DNA from: Chondrosia reniformis
Lineage: Eukaryota > Porifera > Demospongiae > Chondrillida > Chondrillidae
Assembly: GCA_947172415.1 (NCBI GenBank)
Contig: OX359200.1
Span: forward strand, 3,040,501 to 3,104,500
Direction: 5' to 3'
Length of the DNA stretch: 64,000 bases
Position numbers and translations under genes: made by a program. Below the pieces are notes generated by a model that did not search any database, had not been told where the DNA came from, and saw nothing but the letters and a program-made list of their open reading frames with translations. Shown here piece by piece: positions 12,573-25,142 of the stretch. Every line of letters begins with the position of its first letter. Position 1 is the first letter of the stretch.

Positions 12573-13733
12573 ATGAATGGCAATGTTCCAACCTCCAATG
12601 AAGCTCCCTCAATTGAGGTAGTAAGAGACTTTTGGACAAAGATTGTAGGTACTGTTGTTAAGGTCAACAAAGACGACCCAGGTGTGAAAGAATGGCTAAA
12701 GGAAACCAAAAAGAGGGTGGGTAGAACCCCCTCTGAAGGTCCCGATAGCATTGATGAGACCAAACTGAGGAAAGCCTTGAAAAAGGCAAAAAGCTGGTCA
12801 GCCCCTGGGCCGGATGGCATTCACACTTTTTGGTGGAAAGCACTCCCCTCTGCACAGTCTGCCTTGGCAGATGTACTATGGAGGGTGGTGAGTGGAGATC
12901 TGGCTTACAAGGGGTCGCAATTTACTCATCCCAAAAAGTTGACTCGAAAAGTTCAGCCAACTACCGACCTATTGCGTGTCTCAACACAATGTACAAGGCT
13001 GTCACAGCATACATGGCATCAGAACTACTCACTCACACCTACACTAATGATCTTTTGCTTATGGCCCAAAGGGCCATGAAAAAGGGAGGTGGGGCTGTGT
13101 GGACTGTCTACTGCTGGATCAATGAATTGGTCTAGATGCCAAAATTATGGGCAAGCCACTTAGTGTGGCATGGATCGATTATGAGAAGGCATATGACAGA
13201 GTCCCTCACAAGTGGGTGATGAAGGTGCTAAAAACCATCAAGTGCCCAGGTTGGATCCGGAGGTCTATAGAGCTCTTCTCCAAACACTGGGCTACTGTGC
13301 TTGAGTTGAGGACTGTGGGGAAGGTGGTTAGGAGCACCCCTGTTAAATATAACAGGGGACTCTTCCAAGGAGACTCCTTATCGCCACTCCTCTTTTGTCT
13401 GGCCATAGCTCCCATATCCCAAGTTCTTAACAGAACCAAGGGATATACCCTCTGGCATGATGGGGAAAGGAACACCATGTCACACTTTTCCTGGAGGGCC
13501 TGATAAATTCAGGGAAGCCATGGAATGTGTGGAGAAAACCTCAAAAGCCATTGACATGAGGTTTGGAGTGAGAAAGTGTGGAACAGCACACATGCAAAAG
13601 GGGAAGGTTCTGGCTGGCCCAGACACCCTGAAAACAGTGAAAATCTATAAGGGGCCATGGAAAAGGTACTAGTTATAAGTACCTAGGGCTAGAACAACAG
13701 TTTGAGGTAGATGACAGCAAGGTCAAAGCTTGC
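12573..13733 (+). pseudogene. reverse transcriptase domain, frameshifted and lacking motif C
   Basis: Three successive frames give a recognisable LINE RT. Frame 12,573-13,079 carries the block KSWSAPGPDGIHTFWWK (fingers); the frame around 12,900-13,135 gives SSANYRPIACLNTMYKAVTA; the frame 13,147-13,503 gives motif A AWIDYEKAYDRVPHKW and motif B RGLFQGDSLSPLLFCLA. The catalytic [FY]xDD box that should follow within about 40 residues is absent: after the HDGERNTMSHF stretch the sequence jumps, in a new frame at about 13,490, to the later conserved block MRFGVRKCGTAHM. This indicates an internal deletion of roughly the motif C segment. A stop at 13,133-13,135 and another at 13,670-13,672 also interrupt it. 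The fold is certain, function is excluded. Confidence 0.9.
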
Positions 13734-14276
13734 TTGATCAACAAATTGAGGAGGAGACTCCACAAAGTGTTGGGCTCTCACCTCAATGGTAAGAATGCTG
13801 CAGAAGCCTCTAACATGTTGTGTGCCTCTCTATTGAGATACTCTTACCCAGTTTTGAAGTGGACACAAAGTGAGCTTCCAAAACTAGACCGAATGGTGAG
13901 AAAGATCATGAAAAAGTACCAGTGTCATCACTATAACTCTGCCATTGAGAAGGTAAACTTGCCTCGCTCTCAAGGTGGTAGAGGGCTCTGTAGTTTTCCT
14001 TTGGATCATGACAGGGCTGTTGTGAATCTGGCAAGATACCTCCATACTGCCAATCATCCACTCACAGCTGTTGTGGTTAAACACCAAAAGTGGCTGGAGT
14101 GCTCAAAGCAGAGGAGGACTGTCTTGAAAGAAGCCAGATTGATACTGGGAAGCCACGGAATAGAACTAGCACCGGAAATGGGGCTACGGACAGATCCCTC
14201 ACAAAGTAGTGTAAGAGAATGGAGGAGAGTGGCACGTGAACTCCGGGAGGCTCACACTAGAAAGGTTAAAAAGTAA
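13734..14276 (+). pseudogene. RT thumb / linker region of the LINE
   Basis: Open frame of 180 codons continuing from KYLGLEQQFEVDD just upstream (about 13,679). It contains LRYSYPVLKWTQSELPKLDRM and LPRSQGGRGLCSF, blocks usual for the thumb and the following linker in LINEs with restriction-like endonucleases. It ends in a TAA at 14,274-14,276, and the next coding block resumes at 14,338 in another frame, so it is one piece of the broken polyprotein rather than a separate gene. Confidence 0.75.
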
Positions 14277-14337
14277 CCTAGCCGAAAAGTCTCACCAGGG
14301 CTCATACCACACATAGGTCACAAATAGGGAGTCTTAT

Positions 14338-15060
14338 GTGTGGCTTTCTGAGGGGAGACTCAGACCTCAAACTGAGGCTCTGATTCTCGCAGCCCGAGAT
14401 GATGTGCTGCACACTAGGTGGTACCGAAATAGGATTCTGAAGACTTCTAGCCTTCTAATGTGCAGAGAATGTGGCAAGGCTATGGAAACGGTCAAACACA
14501 TACTAAACATGTGTGAGCCCAAAGGATTTTCTCTCTACAAAGAGAGACATGACCGGGCAATACTGATAGTGTTGTGGAGACTGTTGAAAGAATATGGATT
14601 CAAGCAGGAAGAGCCCTGGTACAAACTAGAAGCAAAACCAGTCTATGAGAATAGGTCTGTCAAAATCTTGTGGGATCGTAGTATCCCTACAGATGATAAA
14701 ATGACAGAAAGAAGGCCAGACTTAGTGGTTGAGGATCGGCTATGTAAGTCCATCTTCATTATTGAGATGTCAGTTCCTACTGACAGCAATATTAATGGAA
14801 GATGGCAAGAGAAGTTCCGAAAGTACCAGAAGCTGGCGGCTGATATGAGGAAACAATTTAGGGGCTACCGAATTAAGGTAGTCCTGATAATAATTAGTGC
14901 TTTGGGGACAGTGGAGACACTCCTGGAAGACCTTAGGGGAATTCCAAAGCTGTCAAAAAGTGCAGTAGAAGTGATGAGAGCCATGCGAACTGTTCTCTGT
15001 ATGGCTGTGAGGATATTGAGGCGACATCTACCTGTTGAGGGATTAGGGCCTGGACGATAA
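14338..15060 (+). pseudogene. zinc knuckle plus restriction-like endonuclease of the LINE
   Basis: Best preserved piece, 240 codons. A CCHC knuckle is visible at C42, C45, H54 and C59 (LMCRECGKAMETVKHILNMC), then the nuclease pattern ERRPDLVVED (PD at 127-128) and IIEMSVPTDS (E143), followed by a lysine-rich EKFRKYQKLAADMRK helix. This is the C-terminal architecture of R2/NeSL-type LINEs, whose nuclease nicks the target to prime reverse transcription. The frame ends in TAA at 15,058-15,060, likely the natural stop. The ATG at 14,338 is internal to the original protein. Confidence 0.82.
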
Positions 15061-15335
15061 GTTGTCCTGTCCCAGTCCTGGCCTGTCAACCTCCGGAAAG
15101 CAGTGGTGGATTTGTGTATGGAGGTACTTCCTCCTATTTTGACGGTCAAATTTGGCCCGATGTGCACCTTTCTGCTGCTGCCGGAAGGAGGCAAAGCCGA
15201 GGCTTCTGGCTAAAAATCCGAAGAAGGGAAAACATAACTGACTAAGGGTTGTCCAAGCCAGATACTCCTTGCCTAAGTTAACTAAGGCAGGAAGTAACAA
15301 GGTTCTCTGTTAAGGCTTTTGTTTCTAAAGTATAC
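15061..15335 (+). other. 3' untranslated end of the LINE
   Basis: Non-coding sequence after the endonuclease stop. It includes an imperfect hairpin CTTGCCTAAGTTAACTAAGGC at about 15,268-15,288 and ends AAGGCTTTTGTTTCTAAAG before satellite resumes. No poly(A) run and no AATAAA close to the end are visible. Confidence 0.6.
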
Positions 15336-18300
15336 TAGGTGTATATACTATTCATATATACTAGTTATATGTGTATGTACTAGTTATATGTACTAGTTAT
15401 ATGCAGTACTTATGTGTACTAGTTGTATGTACTAATTTTATGCACTGGGAGTATGTACTAGTTTTATGTACTAGTTGTATATACTAGTATTAGGTATACT
15501 TAATAGTTGTATGTTGTAGTTGCATGTAGTAGTTGTATGTACGAATTGTATGTACTGGTTGTATGTATATATTATTTGTATGTCCTAGCTGTGCACTAGT
15601 TGTATATACTAGTGTTATGTGGTAGTTTTATGTTCACTTTCTATGAACTAGCTCTATGTACTGGTGTCTTGTTGTTCATACTAGTTGTATTCATGAGTTT
15701 TATTATTTCTTTCTATGTACTAGTTGCATGTACTAGTTTCTAGTTAGTTTTGCGCACTGGTTGCGTGTACTAGTTGCAAATATTACTTGTATGTCCTAGT
15801 TGTATAAACTAAGTGTATGTACTATTTATATATACTAGTTATATGTGTATGTACTAGTTATATGTACTAGTTATATGCAGTACTTGTGTGTACTAGTTGT
15901 ATGTACTAATTTTAGGTCTAGTTTTATGTACTAGTTGTAGATACTAGTCGTATGTACTAGTTGTATGAAGTAGTTTTATGTACTAGTTGTGAATAATCGT
16001 ATGTACTCGTTGCTAGTGTTATGTACTAGTTGTATGAACTAGTACTAGTTATATTTACTCGTTGAAGATACTAAATGTATGTACTAGTTGTATGAACTCG
16101 TTTTTGGACTAGTTGATTGTACTAGTTGTATAAAGTAGTTATATTTACTAGTAACATGTACTATTTGTATGCACTTGTACTAGGTTTATTAACTAGTTGT
16201 AGGTAAAAGTTGCATGTACAGGTTTAATGTAATAGGTGTATGTACCAATTCTATGTTCTAGTTGTATATACTAGTTGTATGTACTAGTTATGTTGTAGTT
16301 GTTCGTGGTAGTTGTATTAACTAGATTTATGCACCTTTTATGTACTAGTTGTATGAACTAGTTGTATGAACTAGTTGTAGGTACTATTACTGGTAATATT
16401 AAATAGTTGAAGGTACTACTTTTATGTACTAGTTATATGAACTAGTTGTATGTACTATTTACTAGTTGCATGAACTAGTTGTATGTTCTGGTTGTATGTA
16501 CTATTTTTATGTGCTAGTTATATGTCCTAGTTATATGTACTAGTTACTAGTTATAAGTTCTAGTTGTATCTTCTAAATGTATGTTCTAGTTGTACGTACT
16601 AGTTGTGTGTACAAGTTGTAGGCACTAGTTGTAGGTACTGGTAATATTAACAATTTGTAGGTACTACTTGTGTGTACTAGTAATGTGTACTATTTTTATG
16701 TACTATTTACTAATTGTATGTACTAATTGCATGGTCTGGTTGGATGTACTAGTTGTATGAACCAGTAATATGTACTAGTTGTCTGCACTAGTACTAGTTA
16801 TATTTACTCGTTGAAGATCCGAAATGTACGTAGAAGTTGTATGAACTAGTTTTATGGACTAGTTCATAGTACTAGTTGTATGTAGTAGTTACAGTTACTA
16901 GTTGTATGAACCAGTTACATGCACTAGTTGTATGGAGTAGTACCTTGTTTATTTACTAGTTGTATATAGGTACAAATTGTATGTACAGGTTTAATGTAAT
17001 GGTTGTGTGTACCAATTGTATGTTCTAGTTGTATATACTAGTTGTATGTACTAGTTATGTTTTAATTGTTTGTGCTAGTTGTGTAAACTAGTTATATGCA
17101 CTATTTATGTACTAGTTGTATGAACTAGTTGTATGAAATAGTTGTAGGTACTATTACTGGTAATATTAACTAGTTGTAAGTACTAGTTGTGTGTACTAAT
17201 AATATGTACTAGTTGTGTGTACTAGTTGTATGTACTAGTTGTAGATACTAGTCGTATGCACTAGTTGTAAGTAATCGTTATATGTACTAGTTGTATTAAG
17301 TAGTTTTATGTACTAGTTGTATGTTCAAATTGTTTTTACTAGTTGTGTGTACTATTTACTAGTTGTATGTACTAGTTTTATGTACTTGTTGTATGTACTA
17401 GTTGTACGTACTACTTATATGTACTAGTTGTGTATAATCGTTGTATGTCCTAGTTATATTTAGTAGTTGTATGTACTAGTTGTATGTACTAGTTGTATGT
17501 ACTAGTTATATGTACTAGTTGTATATACTAGGTGTAGGTTCTAGTTCTAGTTATACTAGGGACTAGGTAGATCCTAGATGCAAGTACTAGATACAAGTTG
17601 ATGTACTTTTTGTATGTACTAGTTATATGTGTATGTAATAAGTATATGTACTAGTGGTGTACTACTTATATGTACTAGTTGTATGTACTAGCTGTTTGTA
17701 CTATTTGTATGTACTAATTGCATGTACTACTTGATTTTACTAATTGTATGTACTAGTACAATTTATATCTACTAGTTGTAGGCATTAGTTGTATGTAGTA
17801 GTTGTATGTAATAGTTGTATGTACTAGTTATATGTACTGGTTGTATGTACTAGTTGTATGTACTAGTTATGTACCAGCTGTATACACTAGTTGTATGTGC
17901 TACCTTTATGTACTCGTTCTTTGTACTAGTTGTATGTACTAGTTGCTGTACTAGATATGTACCAATTGTGTATATTACTTGTATATACCAGCTATGTACT
18001 AATTATATGGATTAGCTTTATGTACTCTTTCTATGTACTAGTTGTTTGTACTAGTTTCTATTTCTATGTACTAGTTGTAAGTACTAGTTGTATATACTCG
18101 ATACTTGTTGTATGTACTAGTTGTAAGTACTAGTTGTAGGTTCTAGTACTAGTTGTACTAGGTATTAGATAGGTTCTAGTTGCATGTACTAGTTCAATGT
18201 ACTAATGGTATGTTCAAGTTTATATTCTAGTTGTATATACTCTTTATATGTACTAGTTACCTGTGTATGGACTAGTTTTATGTAGTAGTTGTGTGTACTA

Positions 18301-21300
18301 GTTATATGTTTATGTAATAAGTATATGTACTAGTTGTATGTACTAGGTGTATGTAATAATTATAGGTTCTAGTACTAGTTATAGTGGTTACTAGGTGGGT
18401 ACAAGTTGTATGTACTAGCTGTTTGTACTATTTGTATGTACTAATTGACTGTACTAGTTGATTTTACTAGTTGTATGTACTAGTACAAATTATATTTACT
18501 AGTTGTAGGTACAAGTTGTATGTAGTAGTTGTATGTAATAGTTGAATGTAATAGTTTATGTACTAGTTGTATGCACTAGTTCTATGTATACATTACTTGT
18601 ATGTACTAACTGTGTACTAGTTGTTTATATTAGTTTTATGTAGTAGTTTTAAGTTCACGTTCTATGAAATAGCTGTATGTACTGGTGACTTGATGTGGTA
18701 TGTATGAGTTTCATGTACTCTTACTATGTACTTGTTGCATGTACTAGTTTCTAGTTTTATGTACTAGTTGTACTGGTTGTGTGGACTAGTTGTTTATAAT
18801 ACTTGTATATCCTAGTTGTATGTACTAGGTGTCTTAGTTATATGTTCTATATGTGTCCGATTGTTGTATGTACTCACAATATTTACTATTTGTAGTTACT
18901 AGTTGTATGTACTAGTTTTTGTACCAGTAACTAGTTGTAGGTTCTAGTTGTACGTACTAATTGTATGTATTATATGTATGTACTAGTTTTATGTTCTAAT
19001 TTTTGTATTAGTTGTATGTATGTTGTGTGTACTAGTTGTATATAGTCGTTGTCTGTACTGTTTACAGGTACTAGTTGTGTGTACTAGTTGTATGCACTAG
19101 TTATATGTACGGGTTGTATGTACTAGTTATATGTACTAGTTGTTAGTACTAGTTGTGTGGACTAGTTGTATGTACTAGTAGTGTGTAGTAGTTGTACGTA
19201 CTACATGTACTTACTGTTTGTATGTACTAGTTGTATGCATTAGTTATATGAACGAGTTGTAAGTTCTAGTTATATGTACTAGTTGTATATATGTTCTAAC
19301 TGTATGTAATAGTTATAGGTTCTTTATGGTACTAGTTATAGTGGGTACTAGGTAAGTACAAGTTGTATGTACTACCTGTTTGTTCTATTTGTATGTACTA
19401 ATTGCATGTATTAATTATATGTAATAGTTGTATGTACTAGTTCTGTACCACTTGTATGTACTTCTTGTATGTAGTAGTTGTAAGTGCTATTTATATGTAC
19501 TAATTATATGTGTATGTACTAGTTTTATGTAGTAGTTGTGTGTACTAGTTGTATGTACTAGTTGTATGTAGTAGGTGTATATACTAATTGTATCTACTAG
19601 TGTTTTGTACCAGTACTAGTTGTTTTAACTAATTGGAGGTACTAGTTGTGTGAACTAGGTGTATGTAGTCATTATCAACCAATTTTATATAGTTGTATGT
19701 ATTAGCTGTGTACTAATTGTACGTACTAGTTGTTTGTACTAGTCTTATGTACTAGGTGTAAGTACTATATATATGTACTAGTTATATGTGTATGTACTGA
19801 ATATATGTATTAGTTTTGTGTAATTGTTGTATGTACTAGTTGTATGCACTAGTTGTATGTCATCGTTGTATTTTCTAGTTGTGGGTACTAGTTTTATGTA
19901 CTAGTTGTACGCATCATTTATATGTACTAGTTGTATGTACTAGTTGTAGGTTCTAGTACTAGTTATACTAGGTACTAGTTGTATGTATTAGTTGTTTGTA
20001 CTAGTTCTATGTACTCAAAACTAGTTGTATGTACTAGTTCTAGGTAATTGTTGTTGGTTCTAGTGCTAGTTTTACCAGGTACTAGGTGGGTTCTACTTGT
20101 ATGTCCTAGTTGTTTGTACTATTTGTATGTACTAGTTGTATGTACTAGTTGTATGTGTCTAGTTGTATGTGTCTAGTTGTATATACTCGTTGTATATACT
20201 AGTTGCATGTTCTAGGTGCATGTACTAGTTGTATGTTCTAGCTGTTTGTACTAGTTGTATGTAATAGTTCTATATACTAGTTTTATGTATTAGTTGAATG
20301 TACTAGTTGTATGTAAATCCTAGTTGTTGGTTCTAATTTTATGTACTAATTGCATGTACTATTTGTATATATTCTTTGTATGTACTAGTACTAGCTATAG
20401 TTTTACGGTGTGTGTACTGGTTGTATCTACTAGTTGTAGGTTCTAATTGAATACACTAATTGTTTATATTAGTTGTTTGTACTAGTTGTATGTACTAGTT
20501 GCATCCAATTGTTGTATATACTAGTTGTGTGTGCTGGATTTAAGTACTAGTACTAGTTATGTTTGCTAGTTGTAGGTACTAGTAATTTTTCCTTGTTGTA
20601 GGTTCAAGTTGTATGTTCCAGTTGTGTGCACTAATGGTAAGTAACAGTCACTTGTTGTATGCACTATATAGTTGTGCTTTCTAGTTATATATATTGGTTG
20701 TATGTACCAGTTGTATGTACTATTATATACTAGATATATTTTCTAGTTATATGTACTTGTTGTATGTATTAGGTGTATGTACTAGTTAATGGATTAGTTG
20801 TATATACTAGGTGTATGTACTAGTGGTGTGTACTAGTTGTATGAACTCTAGATGTATATACTAGATATATACCAGTTGTATGTACTAGTTGTGGTTCTAG
20901 TTTTATGTAAAAGTTGTATGTACTAGTTGTGTATACCAGTTGTATGTATTATATATTGCGTGAACTAGTCTAATGTACTAGTTATATGTATTAGTTGTAT
21001 GTACTATGTATATGTACTAGTTTAATGTTCTAGTTGTATGAACTATTTGTACGTACTAGTTGTATGCACTAGATGTGTGTACTACTTCTATGTACTCATT
21101 AGTAGTTGTATCTACTAGTTGTGTGTTCTTGTTGTATGTACTAGTTGTATGTACTAATACTTGTTATATTTACTAGTCGCAGGTATTAGTTGTGTATACT
21201 AGTTGTATGTACTACTACTAGTTATATTTACTAGGTTTAATTATTAGTTGAATGTATTAATTGTAATTAATAGTTGTATGTACTATATGTATATACTAGA

Positions 21301-22567
21301 TGTATTTACTAGTTATATTTACTCATTACTAGCTGTATGTGCCAGTTGTATGTTCTAGTTGTATGTACTAATACTAGTTTTATTTACTAGTCGTAGATAC
21401 CAGTTGTATGTACCAGTTGTATGTACTGGTACTAGGTAAATTTAATATTTGTAGGTACTATATGTATGTACTAGTTGTAAGTACTAGATTTATGTTCCAG
21501 TTGTAGGTAGTAGTTGTATGTATTAGTTGTATGTAATAGTTTTTATGTACTCATTACTAGTTGTTGGTACAAATTGTATTTACTACATGTACGTACTCAT
21601 AACTAGTTGCATGTACTAGTTGAATGTACTAGTAACTAGTTGTATGTACTAGTTATATGTACTAGTTGTATGTTTTAGTTGAATGTACTAGTTGTATGTT
21701 CCAGTTGTATGTACTAGTTGTATGTTCTAATTGTTTGTACTAGTTGTATGTACTGGTTGTATGTACTCGATACTAGTTGTGTGTACTAGTTGTACAGCCT
21801 AGTTATATGTACTGGTTGTATGATCTCATTGTTTGTACTAGTTGTATGTACTAGTTGTATGTACGCTATACTAGTTTTGTGTACTACTTGTATGTACGAG
21901 TTATATGTACTAGTTGTATGTACTAGTTATATTTAGTAGTTGTATGTACTCATTGTATGTAGAAGTTTCATGTACTAGTTGTAAATATGCACTATTTATA
22001 TGTACTAGTTGTACTTATTATTTGTATGTACTAGATGTGTGTTCCAGTTGTATGTACTTGTTATATTTAGTAGTTGTATGTTCTAGTTGAATGTACTAGT
22101 TTTTTGTACTTGTTGTATGTACTAGTTGTATGCACTATTTATATGTACTTGTTTAAGTACTAGTTGTATGTTCTACGCGTTGTACTAGGTACTAATTAGG
22201 TTCTAGTTGGATGTACTAGTTCAATGTACCAGTTGTATGTTCTAGTTTATGTTCTAATTGCATACACTATTTTTATGTACTAGTTACCTGTGTATGAATT
22301 AGTATTTTGTCGCAGTTGTGTTTACTAGTTGTATGTACTAGTTGTATGTACTAGTTGTAAGTACTAATTGAACGTTCGAGTACTAGTTATACTAGGTACT
22401 AGGTGGGTACTAGTTGTATGTACTAGTTGTATGGACTAGTTGTATGTATTAGTTGAATGTACTAGTTGTATGTTCCAGTTGTATGTACTAGTTGTATGTT
22501 CTAATTGTTTCTACTAGTTGTATGTACTGGTTGTATATACTCGATACTAGTTGTGTGTACTAGTTGT

Positions 22568-23145
22568 ACAGCCTAGTAATATATACTGGTTGTATGTTCT
22601 AATTGTTTGTACTAGTTGTATGTACTAGCTGTTTGTTCTATTTGTATGTCCTGATTGTATGTACTAGTTGATTTACTAGTTGTATGTACTAGAACAAGTT
22701 ATATTTATAATTGTAGGTACAAGTTGTATGTAGTAGTTGTGTTTAATAGTTTATGTACTAGTTATATGTCCTAGTTGTCTATACTTGGTTTATGTACTCG
22801 TTCTATGTACTAGTTGTATGTACTAGTTATATCTAGTACTTGTGTGTACTAGTTGTACAGCCTAGTAATATATACTGGTTGTATGTTCTAATTGTTTGTA
22901 CTGGTTGTATGTACTAGCTGTTTGTTCTATTTGTATGTCCTGATTGTATGTACTAGTTGATTTACTAGTTGTATGTACTAGAACAAGTTATATTTATAAT
23001 TGTAGGTACAAGTTGTATGTAGTAGTTGTGTGTAATAGTTTATGTACTAGTTATTTGTCCTAGTTGTCTATACTTGGTTTATGTACTCGTTCTATGTACT
23101 AGTTGTATGTACTAGTTATATCTAGTACTTGTGTGTACTAGTTGT
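22568..23145 (+). repeat. tandem 289-bp duplication inside the satellite
   Basis: The landmark ACAGCCTAGTAATATATACTGG at 22,568 recurs at 22,857, and the sequence that follows (AGAACAAGTTATATTTATAATT, then TTGGTTTATGTACTCGTTC) is repeated with only a few substitutions. Period 289 bp. A third, older relative of the landmark is near 21,793. Confidence 0.85.
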
Positions 23146-23741
23146 ATGTACAAATTTTATGGACTAGGTGTATGGACTAGTTTTATGTACTAGTATTAGT
23201 TGTCGGTACAATTTGTATGTAATAGTTGCATGTAGTAGTTGTATAAACAAATTGTTTGTACTAGTTGCATAGACTAGGTATGTACCAATTGTATGTACTA
23301 GTTGTATGTATATATTACTTGCATGTACTAGCTTAGTACTAGTTGTATAATTACTAGTTTTATGTGGTAGTTTTATGTTCACATTCTATGAGCTAGCTGT
23401 ATGTACTAATGTCTTATTGTTCGTACTAGTTGTATGCATGAGTCTTATGTACTCTTTCTATGTACTAGTTGCATGTACTAATTTCTAGTTGTATGTACTA
23501 GTTGTATGCACCGGTTGTGTGTACTAGTTGTATATATTACTTGTGTGTCCTAGTTGTATGTACTGGGTGTATGTACTATTTATATATACTAGTTATATGT
23601 GAATGTAGTAGTTATATGTCCACGTTGTGTCTAATTATTGTATGTACTAACTCTATTTACTATTTGTAGTAACTAGTTGTATGTACTAGTTGTACGTACT
23701 AATTGTATGTATTAGGTGTATGTACTAGTTGTAAGTTCTAA

Positions 23742-23791
23742 TTGTTTGTACTAGTTGCATGTACACTAGTACATGCAACTAGTACAAACAA
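23742..23791. repeat. perfect 23-bp inverted repeat with 4-bp loop
   Basis: Left arm 23,742-23,764 and right arm 23,769-23,791 are exact reverse complements built from 13-bp satellite sequence (GTACTAGTTGCATGTAC within the left arm), separated by ACTA. It marks a local reversal of unit orientation in an otherwise unidirectional array and can form a cruciform. Confidence 0.92.
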
Positions 23792-24660
23792 CATGTATTT
23801 ACGAGTTATATGTACTAGTTGTATGTTCTAGTTTGGTGTAATAACTGCATGTACTAGTTATACTTTCTAGTTGTAGGCACTAGTTGCATGTATTAGTTGT
23901 ATGTACTAGTTCTATGCTCTAGTTGTAACTTCTAGTAGTAGTTATACAAGGTACTAGGTAGATCCTAGTTATATTTACTGGATATAAGTTGTATGTAGTA
24001 GTTGTACATACAAGATGGGTGTAATTTGTGTACGTACTAGTTGTATGTACTAGTTGTATGTACTAGTTGTATATACTATTTATATGTACTATGTATATGT
24101 GTATGTACTAGTTATCTTTAGTAGTTGTGTGAACTAGGCGTATATACTAGTTGTTTGTACTAGTTATATGTACTAGTTGTATGTACTAGTTGAATGCACC
24201 ATTTATATGGACTAGTTGTATATACTAGTTGTAAGTACTAGATGTAAGTTCTAGTACTAGTTTATACTACGTACTAGGTTGGTTCTAGTTGTACGCACTA
24301 GTTGTATGTACTAGTTGTTTGTCCTAGTTTTATGTACTCAATACAAGTTGTATGTACTAGTTGTATGTACTAGTTATATGTACTAGTTGTTTGTACTAGT
24401 TGTATGCACTAGTTGTTTGTACTAGTTCTATGTACTAATTGTATGTTCTAGTTATGTTGTAGTTGTATATTGTATTTATATGTACTCGTTTAATGTAGTA
24501 ATTGTGTGTACTAGTTATATTTACTGGTTGTGTGTACTAGTTGTATGTTCAAGTACAAGTTATAACAAAGTATTAGGTAGGTACTAGTTGTATGTACTAA
24601 TCGTTTGAACTAGTTCTATATACTAATTGTATATTCAAGTTTTATGTACTAGTTGTATGT

Positions 24661-25142
24661 ACTGGTTGTATGCACTATTTATATGTACTAAGTATATGTG
24701 TATGTGCTAGTGATATGTAGTAGTTGTGTGTACTACATGTATATACTAGTTGTATAAAGTAGTTATATGTACTAGTTGTATGTACAAGTTATAGGTTCTA
24801 GTATGAGTTATACTAGGTACTAGGAAGATTTTAGTTGAATGTACTAGACACAAGTTGTATATACTATTTGTATGTATTAATGGTGTGTTATTGTTGTATG
24901 TACTGGTTGTATGCACTATTTATATGTACTAAGTATATGTGTATGTGCTAGTGATATGTAGTGGTTGTGTGTACTACATGTATATACTAGTTGTATAAAG
25001 TAGTTATATGTACTAGTTGTATGTACAAGTTATAGGTTCTAGTATTAGTTATACTAGGTACTAGGAAGATTTTAGTTGAATGTACTAGACACAAGTTGTA
25101 TATACTATTTGTATGTATTAATGGTGTGTTATTGTTGTTTGT
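24661..25142 (+). repeat. tandem 241-bp duplication inside the satellite
   Basis: ACTGGTTGTATGCACTATTT at 24,661 recurs at 24,902; the intervening landmarks (TATAAAGTAGTTATATG, AGGAAGATTTTAGTTGAATG, TTAATGGTGTGTTATTGTTG) occur in the same order in both copies with very few differences. Confidence 0.87.

Larger units (their letters stand above)
11926..15335 (+). mobile_element. decayed R2/NeSL-like LINE with C-terminal endonuclease
   Basis: A 3.4-kb insert of mixed base composition, GC-richer than the satellite. In order on the + strand: an N-terminal segment of unknown fold, RT fingers/palm, RT thumb, a CCHC zinc knuckle, a restriction-like endonuclease pattern and about 270 bp of 3' sequence. 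This order and the endonuclease type fit the R2/NeSL group of LINEs. The coding sequence is broken into at least six frames and RT motif C is lost, so the copy is dead. Flanks on both sides are 13-bp satellite of similar type (TACTAGGTGTGTGTACTAT before, TACTAGGTGTATATACTAT after), which may be a target duplication of about 20 bp or simply satellite similarity. Confidence 0.87.

Noticed and set aside
12001-15300. Minus-strand frames opposite the LINE (12,001-12,231, 12,452-12,855, 13,206-13,478, 14,865-15,300)
   Set aside because: Antisense shadows of the conserved RT and nuclease coding sequence.
15289-15304. Similarity of AGTAACAAGGTT to the 3' end of 18S rRNA
   Set aside because: A match of about a dozen bases without further rRNA sequence; not an rRNA gene.
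17930-18133. 67-codon + frame rich in V, Y, L, and a similar minus frame at 23,164-23,382
   Set aside because: Produced by the 13-bp satellite where TAG happens to be mutated; no independent support.
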